Origin: Schistosoma mansoni | Lineage: Eukaryota; Platyhelminthes; Trematoda; Strigeidida; Schistosomatidae | Direction of reading: 5' to 3' | Assembly: GCF_000237925.1 (NCBI RefSeq) | Contig: NC_031497.1 | Coordinates: 23,875,249 to 23,939,248 of the forward strand | DNA length: 64,000 nucleotides | Part shown: positions 58,801-64,000 of the stretch, in pieces | Numbering within the stretch: position 1 is the stretch's first letter | How the letters are laid out: each line of letters begins with the position of its first letter | Notes under the pieces: generated by a model | The model's input: the letters and a program-made list of their open reading frames with translations, nothing else | What the model was told of the DNA's origin: nothing | The model's database searches: none | Position numbers and translations under genes: made by a program

Positions 58801-61347
58801 CCAACTCCCCTAGGTGGATTCGCCGTGTCCACCAACCCGGTTAAATCGTCGTTCATTCGCTTTTCGTCCTCTCAATTTCGTAAACAACACCTGTGGCCAC
58901 GAGAAGGCAGTGAGTAGGACTTCCTTGTCAGAGACTATATACGCGTGGGAGCGGAATCTCCACTCTCGACCGCACCAGGGCATTTGGGGGACGAACTATA
59001 AGAAGACGTTGTTTTACATACTCTTATTTAATAGTAGAAATAAACTTAAATAGAATGAATAATTAATTCTTCTTAGGGAAAAGTCATAAAAGATGTGAAG
59101 TAATTTCCGGTAAAGAAATAAGATACAATCGATATATGAAACTTTTAATGGAAGTAACGACAAATGAAAGTCATTAAAAGGCGAGTTGTATTATTTTACC
59201 GAATATTTCATTGAACTGTTTTGTTTTATTACTATCTAACTCCTAAAATTGTTTAAATATGTAATAATAAAGTACCTAATATGAAATATAGTTATAAGAA
59301 TCACGTCAAATTTAGTTAACTTCAATTACGTTTAAGTGTATTTTATTGAACAAAAGATTATATCAGTCATTCACAAAACGTATGGGGCAGAGGAAAGACA
59401 TTATCAAGAAAGAAACGAGGTTCTATGCTTTATCCAAAACCTAAAAGACATGAAAATGATTGCGTCACATCTCACTGCGTTTACCAATTTAAATATATGT
59501 GTGGTCACACATACACAAGGGAGGAGGAATCGTGATCTGAAAATTAGGGTGTGTGAACATGTACCACCAAAATGGTTGTAGAAACAAATAGAATCAAATG
59601 ACCCGATAAGAGTAGAGGATAAACATCCATCATCCTTTATTGCCGAACATATAATCGAAACAGGCCATAAGTTGGATCTTAACTCGGCTTTTGTGGTGTT
59701 CTATAAATGTGTAAAAGGGTGTATACCAAGGTTTATTGAAGCCTTAGCCATACGAAAATTCAAACCCTCTTTGTGTATTCAAAAGCAGTTTGTTAGAGAC
59801 TGACTAGTTGCAGTCCTAAACATCAATGGGAAGATTCAAACAAACAATACTAAGTGAATTTAAACTTAACCACATTGCACAAGCAAGTGTCTATCAGAAC
59901 TCAGTAGCCGAGTGGATAACGCGAAGGCGCTTGAAGCGAATGATTCTGGGTTCAAATCCCGGAGTGAACATCAACTCTGAGATGCAGGTACATCCAGCTA
60001 ACGAGTCCCAAATAGGACGCTTCCTGTATTTCACTGCTAGCCACTATCTATCTTTGTCAGCCACAGAGCCTGAGATCCCTAGGTTCGATACCTAGTGGGT
60101 TTGTGAATGTGAAATTCAGAGGAAACTAGTACTAGAATGAAACATATATCCAGTGCTTTCTGGTTTTCATTCGTTATCTAACTAGAATTAGTCTGTTGTA
60201 CGAACATATGAAGTATTGACAGTTCCTTACCTGATGAAGGAGCAATAACTTAGTGGCTAAAGCAATCGACTTTTGACCATTATATTGTAGGATAAAGCTG
60301 TGATTCACGTACGTTTGTTTAAATTTTCAGATAATACCCGCAAATCTTACATAAAGTCTGTAACTGAGGTTTTAGTACATAGATTCCTTCATGGCTACCG
60401 AGCTACGGAATAATACTCTTAAATGAAAGATTAGATTATCAATTAATTAACTTTATATATTAAAAGTGTGAGAATTATCAAAGTGTAAATACCCAGAGTT
60501 GTATGAGCTTTCATCAAAAGACAAATGTACGTTCTATGCAACACAGATGACTGATTTCCAAGAATTCTGAAAGTCGTTGTGGTCTTTGTAAGGTAAAGTG
60601 CAAAAATATAATTCTTTATAAACTGTGATACCTTTCTGTTTAAGTGACTTCAGCAATAAAGTATAAACTTTGTTCAAAGGACATAAATGTAAATAACTGA
60701 GGGGGATAGGCTAGCCACTAAGTATCAGCATACTAACTAATTACGAAAACTACGCTCATCAACTATAATGATTTGTTAAGAATATCAATTAAATCATTTC
60801 AACATACTTGTATGAACTTGGATAAGCTGTAATTTTACATAAACCACCATTTTGACATGGATTTGTTGAACATATATGATCTCTTTGTTCACAATTCTTA
60901 CCATAATATGGTGGTTTACATGAACATTTATAATCCAATTGAGTTAATGCTAAACATGTTCCACCATTTTGACATGGATTCAATAAACATGGCATACATT
61001 TGGCAGCAATTATTAAGGATTCTTTTTCTCTATTTAAAACCTCTTGAATTGACTTTGAATTTGAAATCTGATCTTGATGGTTGTGCTGATCTGATATTTT
61101 GGCGTTTTGGAAGTAAAGAAGATTTTCGTTTCTACTTACTAGGGAACTTGTATTGATTTCGTTGTGTAGATCATGTTGCTTTAATGGACAGATAAAATCT
61201 GTAGGTTTTGAATGATATATTGATTTTAATCTCATATTTGAAGGACTATGACACAAAGAGATTCCATTATCTAGGAAATTTTGTCGAAAGAAACCATTTA
61301 GCCACTTCGTTGTACAATCACAATGTAAGGGATTTTGACCAAGTGCC
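43826..61347 (-). CDS. slit: Slit homologue, 3' nine exons (LRR C-cap to cysteine knot)
   Basis: Slit is a secreted ligand of Robo receptors that guides axons and migrating cells. Exons in transcript order: 61347-60808, 58040-57901, 56585-56492, 55820-55681, 54778-54539, 52068-51770, 50864-50567, 48498-48031, 44313-43826. Phases agree throughout, giving about 900 residues. Order of domains: LRR C-cap ([16 protein letters not shown]), ~70-residue linker, EGF1 ([11 protein letters not shown]), EGF2, EGF3, EGF4, EGF5 ([18 protein letters not shown]), ~48-residue spacer, EGF6, laminin G ([27 protein letters not shown]), linker, EGF7 ([12 protein letters not shown]), and a cysteine knot ending CTCIQCD. 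Six EGFs, laminin G and one EGF match fly rather than vertebrate Slit. A long insertion splits the knot. LRR and signal peptide exons are not in the window. Confidence 0.95.
44379..44724 (-). mobile_element. SR2-like LINE, 320-bp 3' fragment with 13-bp target duplication
   Basis: TTTGTATTTGTAC at 44379-44391 and 44712-44724 flanks a 5'-truncated copy. On the + strand it starts with the reversed (TAAG)n tail (TTACTTACTTACGC). It encodes part of the C-terminal domain with broken frames. It lies in the last slit intron. Confidence 0.9.
44880..44945. repeat. Old tRNA-like SINE fragment
   Basis: CCACCTGCGACTTTGTGGC and the following block resemble 33635-33680. It is too degraded to give an orientation-specific structure. 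Confidence 0.35.
45346..45940 (-). mobile_element. SR2-like LINE, 570-bp 3' fragment with target duplication
   Basis: ACAGTTTCCAATT (45346-45358) and ACAGTTTTCAATT (45928-45940) differ at one site. The copy is 5'-truncated, antisense in + coordinates, and retains the C-terminal domain in two overlapping frames plus the (TAAG)n tail. It lies in the last slit intron, 0.6 kb from another such fragment. Confidence 0.9.
46484..46527 (+). mobile_element. SR2-like LINE, 44-bp scrap
   Basis: TTGTCTACGCAAGATACT followed by a GGCCGGATACCA-like block corresponds to about 32360-32402 of the intact element. No ends were recognised. Confidence 0.6.
46566..46790 (+). repeat. Hammerhead SINE copy, inactive core
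   Basis: tRNA-like head (GGCTCAGTGGTCTAGATATT, GGGTTCGAGTCC), then AACTGATGAGGAGTCCC, where the first core C is replaced by A, GGGCGAAACGGGCG, and the 3' end CTCCACAACCCTATACTGAT. Single + orientation copy in the last slit intron. Confidence 0.8.
47045..47260. repeat. Hammerhead SINE, rearranged inverted copy
   Basis: A - strand hammerhead half (GGGACTCCTCGGCAGTGCTC on +) and its tRNA-like part (AGCGCTTAACCTCTGG) are joined to a + strand half starting GGGAGTCCCACAACGGGACG and continuing to the normal 3' end. The result is a snap-back structure lacking most of one arm. Confidence 0.75.
47390..47905. repeat. Hammerhead SINE: inverted 3' piece plus a longer direct unit
   Basis: 47390-47507 is a - strand 3' piece, cut inside its hammerhead. 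47508-47905 is a + unit that starts in CACAAAACCCCTTCTGATT, runs through a ~180-bp 5' segment (AGTGACTGACTTC, GAGATATCAACTCACTGATG), then the tRNA-like head (GGTTCGAATCTCG) and a hammerhead with core CUGAGAA (one changed G) at 47804. The distance from CTTCTGAT to the core matches that in the tandem copy at 56 kb. Confidence 0.8.
48674..48830. repeat. Hammerhead SINE fold-back copy
   Basis: A left arm on the - strand (GACCACCAGGGAAAACCTGG, ACGGCCGTTTCGTCCTATT) meets a right arm on the + strand (TGCTTCCAGGCTTTCCATGG to CACAAAACCCCTTCTGATA). The two hammerhead halves meet near the centre, so no complete core exists. Confidence 0.8.
49545..50003 (-). mobile_element. RTE-like LINE family B, C-terminus and tail
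   Basis: Starts on + with the reversed (TGAC)n end (TCAGTCAGTCAGTCACAGCG) and extends to the [15 protein letters not shown] block at about 49965-50000. Matches 14780-15308 in reverse. It lies in the slit intron between the second laminin G exon and the EGF7 exon. Confidence 0.85.
50326..50492. repeat. Hammerhead SINE fold-back copy
   Basis: Inverted arms of about 50 bp (ATCAGAAGGGGTTTTGTGG at left, CCACAAAACCCCTTCTAAT at right) surround a half hammerhead (AATAGGACGAAACGGCCGTC). The arms extend a few bases beyond the element consensus, so target duplication cannot be judged. Confidence 0.85.
51130..51680. repeat. GC-richer 0.55-kb insertion of unknown class
   Basis: From CTACCTTGGCGTGGTGG to GAGAAGTGATAACTGCC the base composition is markedly GC-richer than the surrounding slit intron, with sharp edges. 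It has no long open frame on either strand and no match elsewhere in the window. It could be the 5' region of a LINE; this is inference from composition only. Confidence 0.5.
52229..52280 (-). mobile_element. RTE-like LINE family B, 3' terminus only
   Basis: CAGTCAGTCACAATGTAGAAC and CGTACGTACATCAGTGCGAG on + are the last ~50 bp of family B. A very short 5'-truncated insertion. Confidence 0.7.
52942..53136. repeat. Fold-back hammerhead element with 13-bp target duplication
   Basis: GAATATGTGCTCA at 52942-52954 and 53124-53136 brackets the insertion. The left arm is the reverse complement of the SINE 3' end (AGAAGGGGTTTTGTGAAG onward to AAAGCTAGAC). The right arm is the same sequence in + sense. 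Between them is a hammerhead with core CUGACGA (53028-53034), stem II GUCC..GGAC and GAAA (53050-53053), whose stem I is broken by the inversion. The variable-length duplication points to target-primed insertion rather than a transposase. Confidence 0.85.
53228..53402. repeat. Fold-back repeat related to 35099-35547, with hammerhead-like motif
   Basis: Arms of about 75-80 bp (53231-53309 and 53316-53402) are imperfect reverse complements with almost no spacer. The right arm has CTGACGA (53316-53322), GTGGC..GTCAC, GAAAC and GTC, the best preserved version of this motif. It lies in the slit intron before the laminin G exon. Confidence 0.65.
53403..53960. other. Slit intron, nothing recognised
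   Basis: AT-rich intronic DNA between a fold-back repeat and an R5 copy. No exon or repeat was seen. Confidence 0.5.
53965..54475 (+). mobile_element. R5 retroposon copy
   Basis: Sense copy from GACCCTGGTACGGCCGAG to CCCTTTGTACCACTATCT and a short GTTTAACTAAATTGAA tail. It carries all internal landmarks of the family. It lies antisense to slit, 60 bp from the EGF6 exon. Confidence 0.85.
54901..55180 (+). mobile_element. SR2-like LINE, 250-bp 3' fragment with 13-bp target duplication
   Basis: CAATCGTTTATGA at 54901-54913 and 55168-55180 flanks the last part of the C-terminal domain and a long (TAAG)n tail (AAGTAAGTAAGTAAGTAAAT). The perfect duplication marks it as relatively young. Confidence 0.93.
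55492..55631 (+). mobile_element. Minimal SR2 derivative: both element ends joined, own target duplication
   Basis: The first ~28 bp of the SR2-like 5' end (CTCCGCCTGCAGCCCCTCCG) are joined directly to the last ~80 bp (AGGCCCAAGACAGAGTGG to GTAAGTAA). The ~106-bp insertion is flanked by AGTAACTTGGTTATTAA at 55492-55508 and 55615-55631; up to five of these bases may be tail. About 3.1 kb of the element, including the whole ORF, is missing, so it must have been made in trans or by template jumping. Confidence 0.92.
55850..56465 (+). repeat. Hammerhead SINE tandem dimer, 402-bp period
   Basis: Two hammerhead cores in the same orientation start at 55932 and 56334, 402 bp apart. The first unit is truncated inside its tRNA-like head. 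Its 3' end (CACAAAACCCCTTCTGATAA) runs straight into the ~180-bp 5' segment of the second unit (AGTGACTGGCTCC, GATATCAACTCACTGATGAC), then head (GGCTCAGTGG, GTGTTCGAATCTCG), hammerhead and 3' end. It lies in the slit intron between the EGF4 and EGF5 coding exons. Confidence 0.85.
56328..56373 (+). ncRNA. Type I hammerhead ribozyme, all core elements present
   Basis: Stem I GCACUG (56328-56333) pairs with CAGUGU (56368-56373, one G-U). Core CUGAGGA is at 56334-56340. Stem II GUCCC/GGGAC has a 5-base loop. GAAA is at 56356-56359. Stem III ACGG/CCGU is followed by the cleavage-site C at 56367. This is a self-cleaving RNA by every visible criterion. It is antisense to slit, so it would act only in transcripts from the + strand. 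Activity is untested. Confidence 0.85.
56670..56722. repeat. Hammerhead SINE, 50-bp fold-back scrap
   Basis: ATCATGAGTCAATTGAAGC is followed at once by TTCCAGGTTTTCCATGGTGG and TCTAGCTTCAAT: two arms of the element in opposite sense with the ribozyme lost. Confidence 0.7.
56981..57028 (-). ncRNA. Sm-alpha hammerhead, core with one changed base
   Basis: On the - strand: stem I AUCCAG/CUGGAU, core CUAACGA (CUGANGA expected, so G5 is A), stem II GUUCC..AGGAC, GAAA, stem III ACGC followed by GCUUC. It is in sense orientation to slit. The changed core G should greatly reduce cleavage. Confidence 0.75.
57290..57337 (+). ncRNA. Sm-alpha hammerhead, core with one changed base
   Basis: Stem I AUCCAG (57290-57295) with CUGGAU (57332-57337), core CUAACGA (57296-57302), stem II GUCCCAAAUAGGAC (57303-57316), GAAA (57317-57320), stem III closing on the CGUC cleavage site. 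It has the same G-to-A change at core position 5 as the - strand copy. Confidence 0.78.
57425..57515 (+). repeat. Sm-alpha-associated 5' segment
   Basis: AGTTGCAGTCCTAAACATCA and GGGAAGATTCAAACAAACAA match 59805-59860, the sequence between the Penelope-like frame and the Sm-alpha ribozyme. The ribozyme itself is absent here. Confidence 0.65.
57590..57825 (+). mobile_element. RTE-like LINE family B, C-terminal fragment
   Basis: Contains the GGAGTAGGTTAGAAGAAAG and GGCCAGACCAAAACGTGGC blocks and the [15 protein letters not shown] end, matching 14845-15050. The (TGAC)n tail is missing: the copy breaks after GGTGCATCCACTGACG. It lies just downstream (in transcript terms) of the EGF2-EGF3 exon of slit. 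Confidence 0.8.
58041..58485. other. Slit intron, nothing recognised
   Basis: AT-rich intron sequence between the EGF2-EGF3 coding exon and an R5 insertion. No repeat or exon seen. Confidence 0.5.
58486..59006 (-). mobile_element. R5 retroposon, 497 bp, perfect 12-bp target duplication
   Basis: ACTATAAGAAGA at 58486-58497 and 58995-59006 brackets the element. Read on the - strand it starts GTCCCCCAAATGCCC and ends GTACCAATATTTATGTG with a TTAAAATAAATAAAAA tail. The shared frame is open for 99 codons (58804-58505), ending TNIYVLK just before the tail. It is in sense orientation to slit, within its 2.8-kb intron. Confidence 0.93.
59336..59805 (+). mobile_element. Penelope-like element, GIY-YIG endonuclease C-terminal remnant
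   Basis: The frame reads [16 protein letters not shown], a stop, then [37 protein letters not shown] and a stop. R..EH..KW, SxIAxHxxxTGH and the EAxxIxxxxPxLCxQ end are the pattern of the C-terminal endonuclease of Penelope-like elements. The reverse transcriptase is absent and there is one internal stop. Penelope-like elements (Cercyon, Perere-10) are known from schistosomes. Confidence 0.8.
59806..60058 (+). repeat. Sm-alpha-type repeat directly behind the Penelope-like frame, ribozyme damaged
   Basis: Begins two codons after the stop of the endonuclease frame: GTTGCAGTCCTAAACATCAA, then a tRNA-like part (AGTAGCCGAGTGGATAAC, GGGTTCAAATCCCGG), the core CTAACGA (59998-60004) and stem II. The GAAA is missing (GGACGCTTCCTG), so the ribozyme is dead. 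Confidence 0.8.
60060..60195 (+). repeat. Degenerate hammerhead SINE
   Basis: A B-box-like TAGGTTCGATACC is followed by a strongly degraded core (CAGAGGAAACTAGTACTAG, ATGAAACA) and CCAGTGCTTTCTGGTTTTC. The order of parts matches the hammerhead SINE. Confidence 0.55.
60196..60807. other. Slit intron, nothing recognised
   Basis: AT-rich intron leading to the donor of the LRR C-cap/EGF exon. No repeat identified. Confidence 0.5.
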
Positions 61348-61459
61348 CTAGATTTGACAGAAGAAAACGATATGTAGTTAATATTCGTACAGTAAGATGC
61401 TACTGATTATTAATATAAGTAGTCAATATTAATTAAAGAAATTAATAGCCCTTTTTAAT

Positions 61460-61866
61460 TATCATAGTTGAAAAATCCATGAGTCCAATTGAAAGATAGA
61501 CCACCATGGAAAAACCTGGAAGCACTGGACGGCCGTTTCTTCCTATTATGGGATTCCTCAGCAGTGCGCATCCACGATCCTGCACTCGCGAGATTCGTAC
61601 CCAGAACCTACCAGTCTCGAGCCAGAGCCCCTAACCGATAGACCACTGAGCCGGCCGTCATCCAACGGTGTTAATGTCTAACTTCAACCAATCCACGATT
61701 TTGAGAGACCGTTCACCAATTGTCGTGGACGCGCACTGTTGAGGAGTTTCATAATAGAATGAAAAGGCCTTCCACTGCTTCCAGGTTTTCCATGGTGGTG
61801 TAGCTTCAATTGACTCATGATTTCAACTATGAAAATACTGAAATCTCCACAAAACCCCCTCTGATC
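61460..61866. repeat. Hammerhead SINE fold-back copy, longest
   Basis: The left part is a - strand unit from its 3' arm through the ribozyme and tRNA-like head (GGCCGGCTCAGTGG reversed near 61655) to part of the 5' segment. The right part (about 61728-61866) is a + strand ribozyme and 3' end (CACAAAACCCCCTCTGAT). It lies upstream of the first slit exon seen, presumably in an intron. Confidence 0.85.
61522..61567 (-). ncRNA. Hammerhead ribozyme, near-complete, sense to slit
   Basis: On the - strand: stem I GCACUG/CAGUGC (perfect), core CUGAGGA, stem II AUCC..GGAA with its closing pair lost (C to A before GAAA), GAAA, stem III ACGG/CCGU and cleavage-site C. Only the pair next to the core is changed, so weak activity is possible. 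Confidence 0.75.
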
Positions 61867-61869
61867 TTT

Positions 61870-63109
61870 TTAATTGTATCAAATAGATAAATCTGAACGA
61901 TAACACCCCTGATTGTCAATAGGTTATAATTCGGAAGTGAAGAATAAGAACTTCATTTCATCAATATAAAAGTGAACTAAACTGGTCACTGTACTAAATA
62001 GAGTGTTGACACTTCCCACGAAGTATTTATTCGTATGACAAAGCTATGAAATATTTCGGCATTTAACTACTCATCTTTTTTACAGAGAGATAGAGTTTTG
62101 TATCAAACACTCACAAAAGGTAGAATACTGATCTCAGATTTGCTAAAATGGTCATAGAATAGAATATTTCTAATAAGTACGCAAACATCTATTCGAGATT
62201 TGGTCAGAATGTTCCTATAAACAAACATCGAGAATTAGTGACACTAAAGGTTCAGTATGATAACACTTCGTTTGACTAATGAAAAGATACATTAATAAAC
62301 AACATACAGTAGGTAAAGCTTGGTAAAAGCAGCATGAATTAGACAGGATTATTACAATCATTGGTTAATACGTGAGAAATATAAAACCTTTTAATAGAAT
62401 CAAAGTTTTCACTATGGTAATGGTCAAGAAAGCAAGCTGAAACTATTTTAATTAAAATGGTAGTATATTCTGAATATATTGATTTAAGTGTAACAGGCTG
62501 AGTTACATATCTGCTTTCATAGGATTGTCAAATAATAATCTACTCGTAATAATGGATGTACAGTTGATATATACAAGTATCAAACAAAGCAAGTTCGTAA
62601 GGTAAAATGAAATGTGGTGTTTTCAGTGTCAACCTTTCCAAATTATCTCCTTCTGTCAAGATGAAGTGTAACCCATGAAGATTTTGGTTGTTTAATGAAA
62701 ACACTTTACTGATGTTACATTTCAGTTCAGTCAGAAGTATGATATCGCTTGGGAACCTTATTTGTTACTTTAAGTCCTACCTTTCACCATCTGGTTTAAC
62801 TAAGGTAGTGGGACCTAAATAGGAAAAGTATTTTAGTCAATATGGTTCCGTTTGGTTAACATGACAGACAAGCTCGATAATCAAGTCGATATAGATTTAC
62901 AGTTTATGACTCAGAAAGTCTTGGTAAGTTTGCAGATTTTTCAAAACAGTATTGAAAAATATACTTATTCATATACAAGCAAAGATGGTTAGTGGCTAGC
63001 AGTAGAATCTAGGATACTAAACAAATAGGGGGACGTTATAATTTCATTTGTCAATAAATATTTTCCAAATGACAATGGTGATTAGATCAAACTAACTTAT
63101 TAAATGTAA
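61870..63109. other. 1.2 kb, nothing recognised
   Basis: AT-rich sequence upstream of the first slit exon seen. I searched the - strand for leucine-rich repeats and found none. A fragment near 62985-63010 (GTTAGTGGCTAGCAGTAGAA) resembles the Sm-alpha 3' flank on the other strand. Confidence 0.5.
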
Positions 63110-63455
63110 GCATTGTAGCTGTAAATAATTCCTCAAAATCAATAGCTTTGTAAGTGTTCGACATTGGATGCTGACCACATTAGTTTTAATGGACTCATTT
63201 AACTGAAGGCGCTCGGTCATGCATCCGCACCAGATCACGTTACAGAACGGCGTGGGAAACATCTTCTACGATCATTAACCAGATTATATCAGTCGCTTCT
63301 TGATATACTGATAACCCATCAAATATCTCTTCTAACCACCTCGCTTATGACTTCTGATTTTAACTGGGTGAGCGCGATTCGATTATAAAAGGTGTTACTG
63401 GTAAAGAGTTGTCAAACTACAATACTGGTGGTATCTTCAGTATCATTACCAAGTT
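63110..63455. repeat. R3 repeat
   Basis: Aligns with 25630-25985 in the same orientation over nearly its whole length. Divergence includes several small indels, so both copies are old. Confidence 0.7.
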
Positions 63456-63489
63456 ATAATTTGATAATTTTGAATAAATTGAGCATGAA

Positions 63490-63625
63490 GTAGATTGTTA
63501 TAATTAGAGAAAAATATATTTGTAATATCCCAATGAGTAGAAAAATTAGATTTTCTGATGTTTCATGACTTAGTGTAAGCCACTTCTTCAGAGAATAAAT
63601 AACCAAATTAACATTAATCCAAATC
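63490..63625 (-). repeat. Arm of the inverted-repeat family (as 35099-35262), interrupted
   Basis: Matches the left arm at 35 kb (AATATCCCAATGAGTAGAAA, AAGCCACTTCTTCAGAG) including the hammerhead-like motif on the - strand. The arm continues at 63895-63940 (GTTTAAATAGTACAACGGAA) after a hammerhead SINE insertion. Confidence 0.7.
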
Positions 63626-63895
63626 AGAAGGGGTTTTGTGGAGATTTCAGTATTTTCATAGTTGAAATCATGAGTCAATTGAAGCTAGACCACCATGGAA
63701 AACCTGAAAGCACTGCTTGACGGCCATTTCATTCTATTGTGGAACTCCTCAGCAGTGCACATCGACGATCCCGCCTCATGAGATTTGAACCAGTCTCGCG
63801 CCAGAGCGCTTAACCACTGGTTAAGAGCTCCCAGGCTTTCCATGGTGGTTTATCTTCACATGACTCATGATTTCAACTATAAAAATTAATCTAAG
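63626..63895. repeat. Hammerhead SINE fold-back copy inserted in another repeat
   Basis: Left arm from AGAAGGGGTTTTGTGGAG on the - strand, with a degraded ribozyme (63705-63770) and tRNA-like part, then a short right arm (CAGGCTTTCCATGGTGG to ATTTCAACTAT). It splits the inverted-repeat arm; ATTAATCCAA and ATTAATCTAA at the borders may be its target duplication (one mismatch). Confidence 0.8.
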
Positions 63896-64000
63896 TTTAA
63901 ATAGTACAACGGAACAATATGAACATTAAATAAGTTTTCTTTCAGTGAAATTCTATATTATTCTTATCTTGTATGTATAAACGAAGAAACATATTATCTC

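Noticed and set aside
63454-63678. LRR exon of slit
   Set aside because: The - strand frame is built from two repeats (inverted-repeat arm and hammerhead SINE arm) and lacks the LxxLxLxxN pattern.

Overview
This looks like nuclear DNA of a blood fluke (genus Schistosoma; species not fixed). It is AT-rich, with protein-coding exons scattered among long introns full of retroelements. The gene for the glycolytic enzyme phosphoglycerate kinase begins with two introns of about 40 bp and then has introns of up to 5 kb, a layout known from schistosomes. Schistosome hallmark repeats are present: Sm-alpha-type hammerhead ribozyme repeats, SR2/RTE-like and CR1-like LINEs, and a Penelope-like element.

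Layout. 1-6.1 kb holds decayed CR1-like and SR2-like LINEs. 6.6-17.4 kb carries four + strand exons of a polyprenol reductase (SRD5A3-type) gene; its first and last exons were not found, and a 200-N gap lies at 19681-19880. 17.5-26.8 kb is repeats and unrecognised sequence. 26850-39465 is a complete ten-exon PGK gene (416 residues) on the + strand, with a full-length SR2-like LINE (intact 975-residue ORF, 13-bp target duplication) inside intron 4. 39.5-43.8 kb is intergenic. 43826-61347 is the 3' part of a Slit homologue on the - strand: last LRR C-cap, six EGF domains, laminin G, one EGF and a cysteine knot, in nine exons. Its LRR exons must lie beyond the right edge. PGK and slit are convergent. 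The three host genes belong to unrelated processes (dolichol synthesis, glycolysis, axon-guidance-type signalling) and I see no functional clustering.

The most interesting layer is the repeats. (i) A tRNA-headed retroposon carries a clear type I hammerhead core (CUGAGGA, GUCC/GGAC, GAAA). It occurs singly, as a 402-bp tandem dimer and as fold-back inverted copies, mostly in slit introns. (ii) Sm-alpha-type hammerheads occur, one directly behind a Penelope-like endonuclease remnant. (iii) A third inverted-repeat family has a hammerhead-like motif. (iv) A 0.5-0.6-kb retroposon (R5 here) shares its last ~60 bp with a LINE, suggesting SINE-LINE partnership. (v) A 106-bp SR2 derivative with only the two element ends has its own target duplication. 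Labels R3-R6 and LINE families A, B and C are local to this annotation: A has an AAATAAATAA-type tail, B a (TGAC)n tail, C is SR2-like with a (TAAG)n tail.
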